A stretch of DNA of 64,000 bases from the NCBI RefSeq assembly GCF_000718785.1, contig NZ_JOCA01000004.1, forward strand, positions 1 through 64,000, in the 5' to 3' direction. Positions within the stretch are counted from its first letter, which is position 1; each line of letters opens with the position of its first letter. The position numbers and the translations under genes are program-made. The DNA comes from Streptomyces sp. NRRL WC-3626. GTDB lineage: Bacteria > Actinomycetota > Actinomycetes > Streptomycetales > Streptomycetaceae. Shown here one piece after another: positions 51,712 to 59,912 of the stretch. The notes below the pieces were generated by a model. The model saw nothing but the letters and a program-made list of their open reading frames with translations. It searched no databases and had not been told where the DNA came from.

Positions 51712-52812
51712 ATGTCCGACTTCGTACCCGGGCTCGAAGGAGTCGTCGCGTTCGAGACGGAGATCGCCGAACCGGACAAGGAGGGCGGCGCCCTGCGGTA
51801 CCGGGGCGTCGACATCGAGGACCTGGTCGGTCACGTCTCCTTCGGCAACGTCTGGGGGCTGCTCGTCGACGGGGCGTTCAACCCCGGACTGCCGCCGGCC
51901 GAGCCCTTCCCGATCCCCGTGCACTCCGGTGACATCCGTGTCGACGTGCAGTCCGCGCTCGCCATGCTGGCGCCCGTCTGGGGCCTGAAACCGCTCCTCG
52001 ACATCGATGCCGAGCAGGCCCGCGACGACCTCGCGCGCGCCGCCGTCATGGCCCTGTCCTACGTCGCCCAGTCCGCGCGCGGCCAGGGCGTGCCCATGGT
52101 GCCGCAGGGGGAGATCGACAAGGCCGAGTCCATCGTCGAACGCTTCATGATCCGCTGGCGCGGCGAGCCCGACCCCAAGCATGTCGCGGCCGTCGACGCC
52201 TACTGGACGTCGGCCGCCGAGCACGGCATGAACGCCTCCACGTTCACCGCGCGGGTCATCGCCTCGACCGGCGCGGACGTCGCCGCCGCCCTCTCCGGTG
52301 CCGTCGGCGCCATGTCCGGCCCGCTGCACGGCGGCGCCCCCTCGCGCGTGCTGCACATGATCGAGGAGATCGAGCGCACCGGGGACGCCGAGGCGTACGT
52401 CAGGCAGACCCTCGACAAGGGCGAGCGGCTGATGGGCTTCGGCCACCGCGTCTACCGCGCGGAGGACCCCCGCGCCCGCGTCCTGCGCCGCACCGCGCGC
52501 GAACTGGCCGCGCCGCGCTTCGAGGTCGCCGAGGCCCTGGAGAAGGCCGCCCTGGCCGAGCTGCACGCCCGCCGCCCCGACCGGGTGCTCGCCACCAACG
52601 TCGAGTTCTGGGCGGCCATCGTGCTGGACTTCGCCGAGGTCCCGGCGCACATGTTCACGTCGATGTTCACCTGCGCCCGTACGGCCGGCTGGTCGGCGCA
52701 CATCCTGGAGCAGAAGCGCACGGGCCGTCTGGTCCGCCCCTCGGCCCGCTATGTGGGTCCGGGCACGCGCGACCCGCGCGAGATCGAGGGGTACGGGGAC
52801 ATCGCCCGCTGA
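51712..52812 (+). CDS. Citrate synthase 2
   Basis: A 366-aa type citrate synthase with catalytic His residues in GPLHGGAPS and GFGHRVYRAED and the CoA/citrate Arg region in RTAGWSAHILEQ. At the position of the third catalytic residue (NVDF in most enzymes) the sequence is NVEFWAAIV, Glu for Asp. It condenses acetyl-CoA and oxaloacetate, or a related pair such as propionyl-CoA (2-methylcitrate). AAGGAG lies ten bases before ATG 51712. Confidence 0.9.
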   Translation: MSDFVPGLEGVVAFETEIAEPDKEGGALRYRGVDIEDLVGHVSFGNVWGLLVDGAFNPGLPPAEPFPIPVHSGDIRVDVQSALAMLAPVWGLKPLLDIDAEQARDDLARAAVMALSYVAQSARGQGVPMVPQGEIDKAESIVERFMIRWRGEPDPKHVAAVDAYWTSAAEHGMNASTFTARVIASTGADVAAALSGAVGAMSGPLHGGAPSRVLHMIEEIERTGDAEAYVRQTLDKGERLMGFGHRVYRAEDPRARVLRRTARELAAPRFEVAEALEKAALAELHARRPDRVLATNVEFWAAIVLDFAEVPAHMFTSMFTCARTAGWSAHILEQKRTGRLVRPSARYVGPGTRDPREIEGYGDIAR

Positions 52813-52845
52813 GCGGAAGGCGCCGAAGGCTTCGGAGAACGCAGG

Positions 52846-52910
52846 CGACCCGCGAGTCGGGTTCCTCCCTCGGGAGGAGCCGGCCGGACGTACCGGCGAC
52901 TCGCGGGTCG
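52846..52910. terminator. Large stem-loop, 14-bp outer stem with inner hairpins
   Basis: Arms CGACCCGCGAGTCG (52846-52859) and CGACTCGCGGGTCG (52897-52910) pair perfectly. Inside are CCTCC-CTCG-GGAGG and GCCGG/CCGGC stems. It follows citrate synthase by 33 bp and would also end the antisense small transcript from 53092. It is the main structure in the gap 52813-53139. Confidence 0.75.
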
Positions 52911-52988
52911 GGTGACTGCATGTGGATTGGGCCGGTTGCGTGTATCGCGCACACGCCGGTCCGGCGCCGAACCGAGTACGGCGGCGGG

Positions 52989-53030
52989 CTACCGGCCCGC
53001 AGCCACCTCTTCCGTCCGGTCTGCATACAT
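52989..53030 (-). CDS. Putative 13-aa peptide MYADRTEEVAAGR with strong SD
   Basis: ATG 53030 is preceded by AAAGGAGGTGG (53049-53039), a full anti-16S match 8 nt from the codon, and ends at TAG 52989. A promoter (53092-53064) lies upstream and a terminator (52910-52846) downstream, with no other gene on this strand. It may be a genuine micropeptide or the translated part of a regulatory RNA. Confidence 0.4.
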   Translation of the reverse strand: MYADRTEEVAAGR

Positions 53031-53063
53031 CTGCCGAACCACCTCCTTTCCGAAGTACCACCC

Positions 53064-53092
53064 ACCTTAGGAACGGGCTTCCGTCGGATCAA
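53064..53092 (-). promoter_or_regulatory. Sigma-70 (HrdB)-type promoter TTGATC-N17-TAAGGT
   Basis: The -35 is 53092-53087 and the -10 is 53069-53064, with an ideal 17-bp spacer. The start would fall near 53057, about 8 bp before the SD of the 13-codon ORF. It faces away from the GNAT gene and towards the citrate synthase 3' end. Confidence 0.55.
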
Positions 53093-53139
53093 CCGCTTTT
53101 TTCGTTGACCCCCGCGCGGGGGCACGATTGGCTGGCCGG

Positions 53140-53589
53140 ATGAATGATCTTCGTATCGAGGCGGTGGCCGGGGACGCCATGCTCGAGCAGTGGCGGCACG
53201 TCCACAACGTGATCGTGCCGCCCGCCGCCATGACCCCCGACGACGTGCGCGAACGCCTCGCGCGCGGATTCCGGCTGGACAACGCGTACGCCGGTGACGT
53301 GCTCGTCGGCTGCTCCACGGTGCGGCCCCCGCAGGGGGAGGAGGCCGTGGCGACGGTCATCGCCCGCGTGCTGCCCGGGCACCGGGGCCGGGGGCACGGG
53401 AGGGCGCTCTACGAGGCAGGGCTGGCGCACGCGCGCGGGCTCGGCGCCGCGGAGATCGAGACCGTGGTGCTGGCGGCCAACGCCGAGGGACTGCGGTTCG
53501 CCGCCGCGCGGGGCTTCACCGAACGCGAGCGGTACGTGCTCGACGGCGAGCGCGACGAGTGGGTCGACCTGCGGCTGGGTGCCGGGTGA
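53140..53589 (+). CDS. GNAT family N-acetyltransferase
   Basis: A 149-aa GNAT with acetyl-CoA site ARVLPGHRGRGHGRALYEAG (motif A, RxxGxG) and a C-terminal GLRFAAARGFTERERYVLDG (motif B). Substrate unknown. ATG 53140 chosen; a TTG four codons upstream is possible. A CCCCCG-CG-CGGGGG palindrome (53107-53120) lies just before it. Confidence 0.87.
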   Translation: MNDLRIEAVAGDAMLEQWRHVHNVIVPPAAMTPDDVRERLARGFRLDNAYAGDVLVGCSTVRPPQGEEAVATVIARVLPGHRGRGHGRALYEAGLAHARGLGAAEIETVVLAANAEGLRFAAARGFTERERYVLDGERDEWVDLRLGAG

Positions 53590-53668
53590 AGGCGGCAGCG
53601 GGGCGGGAAATCGGCCGCGTACAACGATTCTCTCAATCTTGCGGGAACTCGATGTGCGCTGAGTCACG

Positions 53669-53679
53669 TTCAAGTTGAA
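53669..53679. promoter_or_regulatory. Inverted repeat TTCAA-G-TTGAA
   Basis: An 11-bp perfect dyad 61 bp upstream of the PAS protein start (10 bp upstream of the alternative GTG 53689). Possible operator or promoter element. Confidence 0.3.
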
Positions 53680-53739
53680 TGATTGCAAGTGAGCGAACCG
53701 TCGTGCCGTACGTGCGGACGCAGCCTGCAGGGGGTCCAG

Positions 53740-55134
53740 GTGAGTGCTTCCAGGCGTAGTGGGACCACCGACGAGCTGGGGCCGGACGAGCCCGGGCCCG
53801 AGCGGGAGGGATCGGACGGCTCCGACCTCCTCGCCGCGCTGCTCGACGGCATGGACGCCGCCCTGTGCGCGTTCGACGCGGACGGGACGGTCACGCACTG
53901 GAACCGTGAGGCCGAGCGCATCCTCGGCTGGACCGCGGCCGAGGCGGTGGGCCGGGCCGGGTTCGCCGGCTGGGCCGTGCGCAGCGCGGACGCCGACGAG
54001 GTCGAGGCGCGGCTGATGTCGGCCATGGGCGCGCCGGGCCGGCAGGTCAACGAGTTCGCGCTGCTGACCAAGGACGGCGGCCGGGTGCTGGTGCGCACGC
54101 AGTCCGCCGCCGTGCGCGGGCCGGACGGGAAGCCGGCGGGCGTGTACTGCGCGTTCAGCGAGGTGCACGCGCAGATCGACCTGGAGCGGTCCATCGCGCT
54201 GAGCGAGGCGCTGCTGGAGGACGCGAGCTGGGGTGTCGTCCTGATCGACGCCGATCTGCGGCCCGCGGTGGTGAACGCGCACGCCGCGCGGGCGCTCGGC
54301 GCGGGGCGTACGTCCGTACTGGGCCGGCCGCTGGGCGAGCTGCTGACGCAGGGCGCGCAGGAGCTGGAGAGCGCCCTCACCCATGTCCTCGCGGAGGGCG
54401 CGCCGCCCGCGCCGGCCGAGCTGTGGGTGAGTGTGCGGGCGCCGGAGGGCGAGCGGCGGCGCTGCTGGCGGAGCGGGTTCGTGCGACTGGCGTCACCCCT
54501 CACGGAGGAGCCGGTGCCGCTCGGGGTGGGCTGGCTGTTCCAGGACGTGACCGAGTACCGGCAGGGCGAGCAGGAGGCGTCGCTGCTGCGGTTCCGCGCG
54601 CAGCAGCTGCACCGGGCGGCGCGTGCGGCGGCGGAGTGCGAGGACCCGGCGGAGGCGGCGACGGTCCATCTGGACTTCGCGCTCGCCGGATTCGCCGACC
54701 ACGCGCTGATCGACCGGGTGGCCGCGGGTGCCAAGGACGACGACCGGGTGAGGCTCGTACGGATCGCCGCGACCCCGTCCGGCGCGCCGGGGCCCAGCAG
54801 GCTCGCGGGGCGGGCGGGGCTGCCGGTGCGGTACGGGGACGGTCATCCGGCCGTGCAGTGCGTCGAGCGGGCCGGGACGGTGCGGGCCGACGCGGGGTCC
54901 ATGGGGGCGGAGGGGGCGCGCGCGTGGGCCGTGGACCGGCAGTGGCCGGGGGACGCGGTGCACGCACTGTGCACGGTGCTGCGGAGCCGGGGGCGCACGG
55001 TCGGCGCTGTGACGTTTCTGCGGGGGGTGGGGCGGCATGCGTTCGAGCGGGCGGACGCGATGTACGCGGAGGATGTGGCGGTCCACATCGCCGCCGCGCT
55101 GGACCTGGCGGGGGTGCTGGGGGAGCGGGCCTGA
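53740..55134 (+). CDS. PAS-PAS-GAF sensory protein without output domain
   Basis: 464 aa from GTG 53740 (AGGGGGTCCAG before it); the ORF extends to TTG 53683 with a CRTCGRS zinc-like start. The first PAS reads DGMDAALCAFDADGTVTHWN, REAERILGWTAAEAVGR; the second DASWGVVLIDADLRPAVVNA; the C-terminus is GAF-like (VQCVERAGTVRADAGS, TVGAVTFLRG, YAEDVAVHIAAALDLAG). Related Streptomyces proteins carry a PP2C phosphatase after PAS/GAF; here there is none. It likely senses a ligand or redox state and acts by protein contact. Confidence 0.8.
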   Translation: MSASRRSGTTDELGPDEPGPEREGSDGSDLLAALLDGMDAALCAFDADGTVTHWNREAERILGWTAAEAVGRAGFAGWAVRSADADEVEARLMSAMGAPGRQVNEFALLTKDGGRVLVRTQSAAVRGPDGKPAGVYCAFSEVHAQIDLERSIALSEALLEDASWGVVLIDADLRPAVVNAHAARALGAGRTSVLGRPLGELLTQGAQELESALTHVLAEGAPPAPAELWVSVRAPEGERRRCWRSGFVRLASPLTEEPVPLGVGWLFQDVTEYRQGEQEASLLRFRAQQLHRAARAAAECEDPAEAATVHLDFALAGFADHALIDRVAAGAKDDDRVRLVRIAATPSGAPGPSRLAGRAGLPVRYGDGHPAVQCVERAGTVRADAGSMGAEGARAWAVDRQWPGDAVHALCTVLRSRGRTVGAVTFLRGVGRHAFERADAMYAEDVAVHIAAALDLAGVLGERA

Positions 55135-55140
55135 CTTCCA

Positions 55141-55213
55141 GCCCCTCCGGCGTTTGAGGAGCGGGGTCTGGGGCGGAGCCCCAGTTTCGGGACGGGAAGG
55201 GGCGGCGGGGGCG
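55141..55213. repeat. Dispersed intergenic repeat, type II (CCCCTCCGGCGTTTGAGGAG element)
   Basis: The sequence CCCCTCCGGCGTTTGAGGAG is followed by CGGGGTCTGGGGCGGAGCCC. The hairpin CTGGGGC-GGA-GCCCCAG spans 55168-55184. This element is, to my knowledge, one of the most frequent intergenic repeats in Streptomyces. It separates the convergent PAS and SIS genes and may act as their terminator. Confidence 0.75.
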
Positions 55214-55223
55214 GAAGAACGTT

Positions 55224-55979
55224 CTACTGCCGGTAATAGATACGGTCCGCGTACTCCTCGAACACGCGGGCGTTCCACTCGTGGCCCCCGTCGACGTTCC
55301 CGGACCGCAGCAGTGGCGGCTCGATGCCCCGATCGACCAGCGCCGCCGCCGCCGTGGCCATCACGGCCTGCAGCACCGCCGACGTCACCACCGTCGACGC
55401 GGGAGCGAACGGCGCCGGCACCCCCTCCAGCGTCAGTTCCGCGTCACCGACCGCGATCCGCGAGTCCAGCACGACATCGCAGTGGTCCTTCAGGAACGTC
55501 CCCGAAGAGTGCCGCGACGCCGTCCGCGTCGCGTACGCCACCGACGTCACCCCGATCACCTTCACGCCCCGTTCCCGCGCCTTCATCGCCATCTCCACCG
55601 GCAGCGCGTTGCGCCCCGACAGGGAGACGATGATCAGCGCGTCGCCCGCGCGCAGCGGAGAGGAGTCGAGCACGACCCCCGCGAGCCCGTCGACGCGCTC
55701 CAGCGCGGACCCCAGCGTCGCCGGCATCACGTCGACGCCGACGACCCCGGGGACGGCGAGCAGGTTCATCAGGGCCAGTCCGCCCGCCCGGTAGACGAGG
55801 TCCTGCGCGGCGAGCGAGGAGTGCCCGGCGCCGAAGGCGAAGAGCCGGCCGCCGTCCGCGACCGTGTCGGCGAGCAGCGTGCCGGCCGCCGCGACGGAGT
55901 CGCCCTCCTCGTCCCGGATCCGCCGCAGCAGATCGATCGCGGCGTCGAGGAACTGACCGGCCGGCGTGCGGTCGCTCAT
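55224..55979 (-). CDS. SIS domain protein, UPF0309 family
   Basis: A 251-aa sugar-isomerase (SIS) domain protein. LFAFGAGHSSLAAQDLVYRA is the phosphosugar loop and VSLSGRNALPVEMAMKARER the second motif. The family UPF0309 has an S. coelicolor member next to dmdR1 (SCO4393, from memory), the same context as here. It probably binds or isomerises an amino-sugar phosphate. Divergent from dmdR1. Confidence 0.9.
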   Translation of the reverse strand: MSDRTPAGQFLDAAIDLLRRIRDEEGDSVAAAGTLLADTVADGGRLFAFGAGHSSLAAQDLVYRAGGLALMNLLAVPGVVGVDVMPATLGSALERVDGLAGVVLDSSPLRAGDALIIVSLSGRNALPVEMAMKARERGVKVIGVTSVAYATRTASRHSSGTFLKDHCDVVLDSRIAVGDAELTLEGVPAPFAPASTVVTSAVLQAVMATAAAALVDRGIEPPLLRSGNVDGGHEWNARVFEEYADRIYYRQ

Positions 55980-56118
55980 GCGGCATCCCTTCGGGCAGAG
56001 TGTTGCGGATCACCGTGCGGTCTGGACCAGTGCCGTGTCAATACGGGGTCCGATGGCGTGGAATCCCCCGCGTGGACGGGTCGTTTTCACAGCGAGGCCC
56101 GGTTGTCGGTCGTATGGG

Positions 56119-56877
56119 TCAGAATTGAGTCCTGGGCCAGCGCACTCGCCGGTGAGCCGGCCGGCCTCCGGCAGAGCCATCCGCAGATCTCATCAAGGGG
56201 CATGTATGTCCGGACTGATCGACACCACGGAGATGTATCTCCGCACCATCCTCGAGCTGGAGGAGGAAGGTGTGGTCCCCATGCGCGCCCGGATCGCCGA
56301 GCGGCTCGACCAGAGCGGGCCGACGGTCAGCCAGACGGTGGCGCGGATGGAGCGCGACGGCCTGGTGTCCGTCGCCCCCGACCGGCACCTGGAGTTCACC
56401 GAGGAGGGCCGTCGGCTGGCGACGCGCGTGATGCGCAAGCACCGTCTCGCCGAGTGTCTCCTGGTCGACGTGATCGGCCTGGAGTGGGAGCAGGTGCACG
56501 CCGAGGCGTGTCGCTGGGAGCACGTGATGAGCGAGGCCGTGGAGCGCCGCGTGCTGGAGCTGCTGCGCCACCCCACCGAGTCGCCGTACGGCAACCCGAT
56601 CCCGGGCCTGGAGGAGCTGGGCGAGAAGGACGGCGCCGACCCGTTCCTGGACGACAGCATGGTCTCGCTGGCCGACCTCGACCCGGGCGCCGGCGGCAAG
56701 ACGGTCGTGGTGCGCCGGATCGGCGAGCCCATCCAGACCGACGCGCAGCTGATGTACACGCTGCGCCGGGCGGGCGTACAGCCCGGTTCGGTGGTCAGCG
56801 TGACGGAGTCGGCGGGCGGGGTGCTCGTGGGCAGCAGCGGCGAGGCGGCCGAGCTGGAGTCGGAGGTGGCGTCCCAC
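56119..56877 (-). CDS. adm: Large ORF antiparallel to dmdR1, position of adm
   Basis: A 252-codon ORF on the opposite strand covers nearly all of dmdR1. In S. coelicolor an antiparallel ORF (adm) overlapping dmdR1 was reported to affect siderophore and antibiotic production; size and placement here agree. The composition (rich in Arg, His, Leu, Ala) is also what a GC-rich shadow frame gives, and no start signal can be proven. I list it for its known counterpart. Confidence 0.4.
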   Translation of the reverse strand: MGRHLRLQLGRLAAAAHEHPARRLRHADHRTGLYARPAQRVHQLRVGLDGLADPAHHDRLAAGARVEVGQRDHAVVQERVGAVLLAQLLQARDRVAVRRLGGVAQQLQHAALHGLAHHVLPATRLGVHLLPLQADHVDQETLGETVLAHHARRQPTALLGELQVPVGGDGHQAVALHPRHRLADRRPALVEPLGDPGAHGDHTFLLQLEDGAEIHLRGVDQSGHTCPLMRSADGSAGGRPAHRRVRWPRTQF

Positions 56878-56898
56878 GTGTTCGTCGCCAAGCCCTGA
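56206..56898 (+). CDS. dmdR1: DtxR-family iron-dependent repressor DmdR1
   Basis: A 230-aa iron sensor. The HTH is ARIAERLDQSGPTVSQTVAR. Metal ligands fit DtxR: Met10 in DTTEM, the His/Glu set in MRKHRLAE and EWEQVHAEACRWEH (Cys102, Glu105, His106). The C-terminal SH3-like domain spans about 150-230. With Fe(II) it represses siderophore genes; regulated sites carry the TTAGGTTAGGCT-type iron box, not seen in this window. AAGGGG precedes ATG 56206. An antiparallel ORF (adm) covers it. Confidence 0.95.
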   Translation: MSGLIDTTEMYLRTILELEEEGVVPMRARIAERLDQSGPTVSQTVARMERDGLVSVAPDRHLEFTEEGRRLATRVMRKHRLAECLLVDVIGLEWEQVHAEACRWEHVMSEAVERRVLELLRHPTESPYGNPIPGLEELGEKDGADPFLDDSMVSLADLDPGAGGKTVVVRRIGEPIQTDAQLMYTLRRAGVQPGSVVSVTESAGGVLVGSSGEAAELESEVASHVFVAKP

Positions 56899-56936
56899 CC
56901 GGGCGGGCCGGGAGGGGGAGCCGGTACGGGCGTGCG

Positions 56937-56970
56937 CGGCGCGTTCACTCCCGCGGGTGTGAACGCGCCG
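56937..56970 (+). terminator. dmdR1 terminator, 12-bp stem
   Basis: CGGCGCGTTCAC (56937-56948) pairs perfectly with GTGAACGCGCCG (56959-56970), 10-nt loop, 38 bp after the dmdR1 stop. Confidence 0.8.
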
Positions 56971-57125
56971 ATTCCGAGATCCAGTGCGCGGAACGGCAGC
57001 GCTCGCCGGGCTCGCGTGCGAGGCTGTCGCTGAGGCATATGACCTGAGGGGCTCTGGCCGGGCCCGACAGCGATGTCACCCCGGCAGGGGAGGGGCGGGA
57101 CGAATGTGCCGTGACCATGTGAGGA

Positions 57126-57151
57126 GCCCCGGCGCCGCATGGCGCCGGGGC
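57126..57151. terminator. Strong hairpin GCCCCGGCGCC-GCAT-GGCGCCGGGGC
   Basis: An 11-bp perfect stem with a 4-nt loop in the middle of the 515-bp gap 56899-57413. A possible 5-codon-plus start (ATG 57104 behind GGGGAGG) runs into it. It may be a second terminator or an attenuator upstream of the hydrolase. The remainder of the gap holds TCGAA-type half-sites near 57269-57330 and no supported gene. Confidence 0.55.
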
Positions 57152-57413
57152 CTGTCCTCCCCTGTGCTGACCCGGAGCCCCGAGCTCTCAGGGTCATTCC
57201 CCTCGGACCGGTTTCCCCGAGCGGTCCGCCTCCCGCTGAAGATCTCCCCTGGGCCACGGCGATCAATCCTCGAACAGGGTCACTCGAACGAGGGGTATTG
57301 CCGGCCGGGAAGCCATTTTCGAATGCTCTTTCGATAATCTGCGGGCAGTAGTGACAGGCAGGGCCAGCACGACAGGCAGCGGGCAGGCAGCGAGCTTGGG
57401 GGGTGCCAGGACC

Positions 57414-58292
57414 ATGGCGCGACGCATCGACGTGACCGGGGCGGACGGCGTACGACTCGCCGCCTGGGAGTTCGGCGACCCGCCCAAGAACGGGACGGAG
57501 CCGGCGGAGAGCGCCGCACAGCACGCGCCCGGTGTGCTGTTACTGCACGGTCTGATGGGCCGCGCCTCGCACTGGGCGTCCACCGCCCGGCGGCTCTCCG
57601 CGCGGTACCGGGCGATCGCCCTCGACCAGCGCGGCCACGGCCGCAGCGACAAGCCCGCGCAGGCCGCCTTCACCCGCGACGCCTACGTCGACGACGCCGA
57701 GGCCGCCCTGGAGCAGCTCGGCCTCGGCCCCACCGTTCTCGTCGGCCACGCGATGGGCGCGCTGACCGCCTGGCAGCTGGCCGCCAAACGGCCCGACCTG
57801 GTGCGCGGCCTGATCATCTGCGACATGCGGGCCTCCGCCCTCGGGGCGGCCTCGCAGCGCGAGTGGGCGGAGTGGTTCAAGACCTGGCCGGTCCCGTTCG
57901 CCACCCTCGCCGACGTACGCAAGTGGTTCGGCGAGGACGATCCCTGGGTGGAGCGGCCCAACCCGGCCCGCGGCGCCTTCTACGCCGAGGTGATGGCCGA
58001 GTCCCCGGACGGCTGGCGGCCCGTCTTCGAACCCGACCAGATGCTCCGCTCCCGTGAGACCTGGGTCTTCGACGCGCACTGGGAGGAGCTGGCCCAGGTG
58101 CGCTGCCCCGCCCTGGTGGTCCGCGGCCTCGACGGCGAACTCGGCCGCGCGGAAGCCCAGGAGATGGTCCGCGTCCTCCCGCACGGCCAGTACGCGGAGG
58201 TGGCCGACGCCGGCCACCTGGTCCACTACGACCAGCCGGAGACCTGGCTCACCGCGATCGAACCCTTCCTGGACTCACTGGGCGGCCCCTGA
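57414..58292 (+). CDS. Alpha/beta hydrolase-fold protein lacking the nucleophile Ser; contains a TTA codon
   Basis: A 292-aa alpha/beta hydrolase: oxyanion loop LLLHGLMGRASHW, DQRGHGRSDKP, and a nucleophile elbow that reads VGHAMGA with Ala113 where GxSxG needs Ser. The Asp/His end DAGHLVHYDQPE is kept. It may be a non-hydrolytic member (RutD-like proteins have a similar GHALG) or a binding protein. Codon 43 is TTA (57540-57542), so translation should depend on the bldA tRNA and be limited to late growth. ATG 57414 follows CCAGGACC. Confidence 0.85.
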   Translation: MARRIDVTGADGVRLAAWEFGDPPKNGTEPAESAAQHAPGVLLLHGLMGRASHWASTARRLSARYRAIALDQRGHGRSDKPAQAAFTRDAYVDDAEAALEQLGLGPTVLVGHAMGALTAWQLAAKRPDLVRGLIICDMRASALGAASQREWAEWFKTWPVPFATLADVRKWFGEDDPWVERPNPARGAFYAEVMAESPDGWRPVFEPDQMLRSRETWVFDAHWEELAQVRCPALVVRGLDGELGRAEAQEMVRVLPHGQYAEVADAGHLVHYDQPETWLTAIEPFLDSLGGP

Positions 58293-58310
58293 CCCGCTGC
58301 ACGCGTCCGC

Positions 58311-59912
58311 TCACCCCTTGCTGACCGCCGCCAGGATCTCCGGCAGCCGGCGGGCCGTCCGCGGTGCCGCCAGGCGCAGGCCGAGGTGGGTCAGGGCGGC
58401 GCCGTACGCCGTGCCCGCCGGTAGCAGCAGCCACAGCCGGCCCTCGCCGCCCGCGCTGACATTCAGCCAGATCGTGAGCGCGATCACCGGCACGCACAGC
58501 ACCGCCGCCGCGACCATCCCGCCGAAGATGGAGATCCACGCCAGCCCGACCTGCCCGGGCGCGACGTTCTTGTAGCCCTCCTGCGGGATGGAGTACGGGA
58601 AACGCGCCGACGTCCACGCGCCCGTCGCCAGCATCGCGCCGAGCAGCGCGAACGACAGACCCAGCGCCTCCGCCAGCCGGTGCCAGTCGCCCAGCACCGC
58701 CGCCGTCAGCACGGTGACCAGGGCGACGTACGGCAGGGTGATCAGCAGCAGCGCCAGCGCGCGGGCGCGCAGTTCGACGTACGCGTCCCGGCCGGAGGAG
58801 ATCGTCATCGCGACCATCCAGAACGCGGACGTGTCCTGCCCGAACTGGTTGTACATCTGGATGCCGAGCATCCCCGCGGCGAAGCAGGCGAAGTACACCG
58901 AGCCGGTGCCCTGCCAGGCGTTGAACAGCGGCACGATCAGCCCGATCGCCAGGGACGTCACCCACGCCGCCTTCGTCTTCGGATCGCGCCGGATGTAGCG
59001 CAGGCTGCGCTCCATGGCCGTACCCGTACGGCCCGGCGGCAGCAGCCGGGCGAGACCCGTCGACGTACGGTCACGGACCGCCGCCGAGTCCCCGGCCGCC
59101 TGGAGGGTGGAACCGTCCGGCGACGTCATCAGCCGGGTCAGCAGCCGCGACCACCACGCCACCAGCCCCGCCAGCGCGGCCGCGCTCAACGCCAGTTGCG
59201 CCAGCGCGACGCCGTACGCCCCCTCGCCCGCCGAGTGCACCGCCCCGACCGCCGACGCCGGCGGAATCCACCGCACCACGTCCGCCGCCGGGTCCAGCTG
59301 CTCCAGACCGGACGAACCCAGCCGCTGCGCACCGAAGTTGACGAGCTGCGCCCCGACGGCGATCACCAGCCCGCTGAGTACGGCGAGATCCCGGCCCTTG
59401 CGGCTGGTCAGCAGCCGTACGTTGGCGGCGGCGACCGCCCGCGCGAGCGCCACGCACACCAGCAGCGCCAGCACAACGGCGAGCACGCCCACCGCGAACG
59501 CCGCCCCGCCGTGCGCGACCGCGATCACCGAACCCGCGAGCAGACACAGCGTGAACAGCGGCCCGATACCGACCAGCGAGGCCGCGAGCAGCGCCCGCAC
59601 CAGCGGCCCCGGCCGCAGCGGCAGCATCACCAGCCGGGTCGGGTCGAGGGTCTCGTCGCCACCGGGGAAGAACAGCGGCATCACCGCCCAGCCCAGCCCC
59701 AGCACCGCCACGAGCAGGACCACCAGCGACTCCACGTGATCCGAGCCGCGCAACGCGATCAGCCCGAGCAACTGCAGCGCGGCGAACAGCAGGGCGACGA
59801 CGGCGGAGGCGATGTACGCGGCCTTCCGCCCGCCGGACTGCCGCAGCCCGTTGCGCAGCAGGGACAGTTTCAGCCGGACGAAGACGGGGGTGAGGGCGGC
59901 GGGGGCGCTCAC
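58311..59912 (-). CDS. ABC-type transporter membrane protein
   Basis: A 533-aa protein with about 12 hydrophobic segments; LVMLPLRPGPLVRALLAASL and QMYNQFGQDTSAFWMVAMTI are among the loops. It belongs to the large actinobacterial ABC exporter permeases that pair with a DrrA-like ATPase. Its GTG overlaps the ATPase stop by 4 bp. Substrate unknown. Confidence 0.85.
   Translation of the reverse strand: MSAPAALTPVFVRLKLSLLRNGLRQSGGRKAAYIASAVVALLFAALQLLGLIALRGSDHVESLVVLLVAVLGLGWAVMPLFFPGGDETLDPTRLVMLPLRPGPLVRALLAASLVGIGPLFTLCLLAGSVIAVAHGGAAFAVGVLAVVLALLVCVALARAVAAANVRLLTSRKGRDLAVLSGLVIAVGAQLVNFGAQRLGSSGLEQLDPAADVVRWIPPASAVGAVHSAGEGAYGVALAQLALSAAALAGLVAWWSRLLTRLMTSPDGSTLQAAGDSAAVRDRTSTGLARLLPPGRTGTAMERSLRYIRRDPKTKAAWVTSLAIGLIVPLFNAWQGTGSVYFACFAAGMLGIQMYNQFGQDTSAFWMVAMTISSGRDAYVELRARALALLLITLPYVALVTVLTAAVLGDWHRLAEALGLSFALLGAMLATGAWTSARFPYSIPQEGYKNVAPGQVGLAWISIFGGMVAAAVLCVPVIALTIWLNVSAGGEGRLWLLLPAGTAYGAALTHLGLRLAAPRTARRLPEILAAVSKG

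Noticed and set aside
56984..57337. 117-codon plus-strand ORF in the gap after dmdR1
   Set aside because: It runs through the strong hairpin at 57126-57151 and has no family pattern; an internal ATG 57104 with a fair SD was considered but support is too weak.
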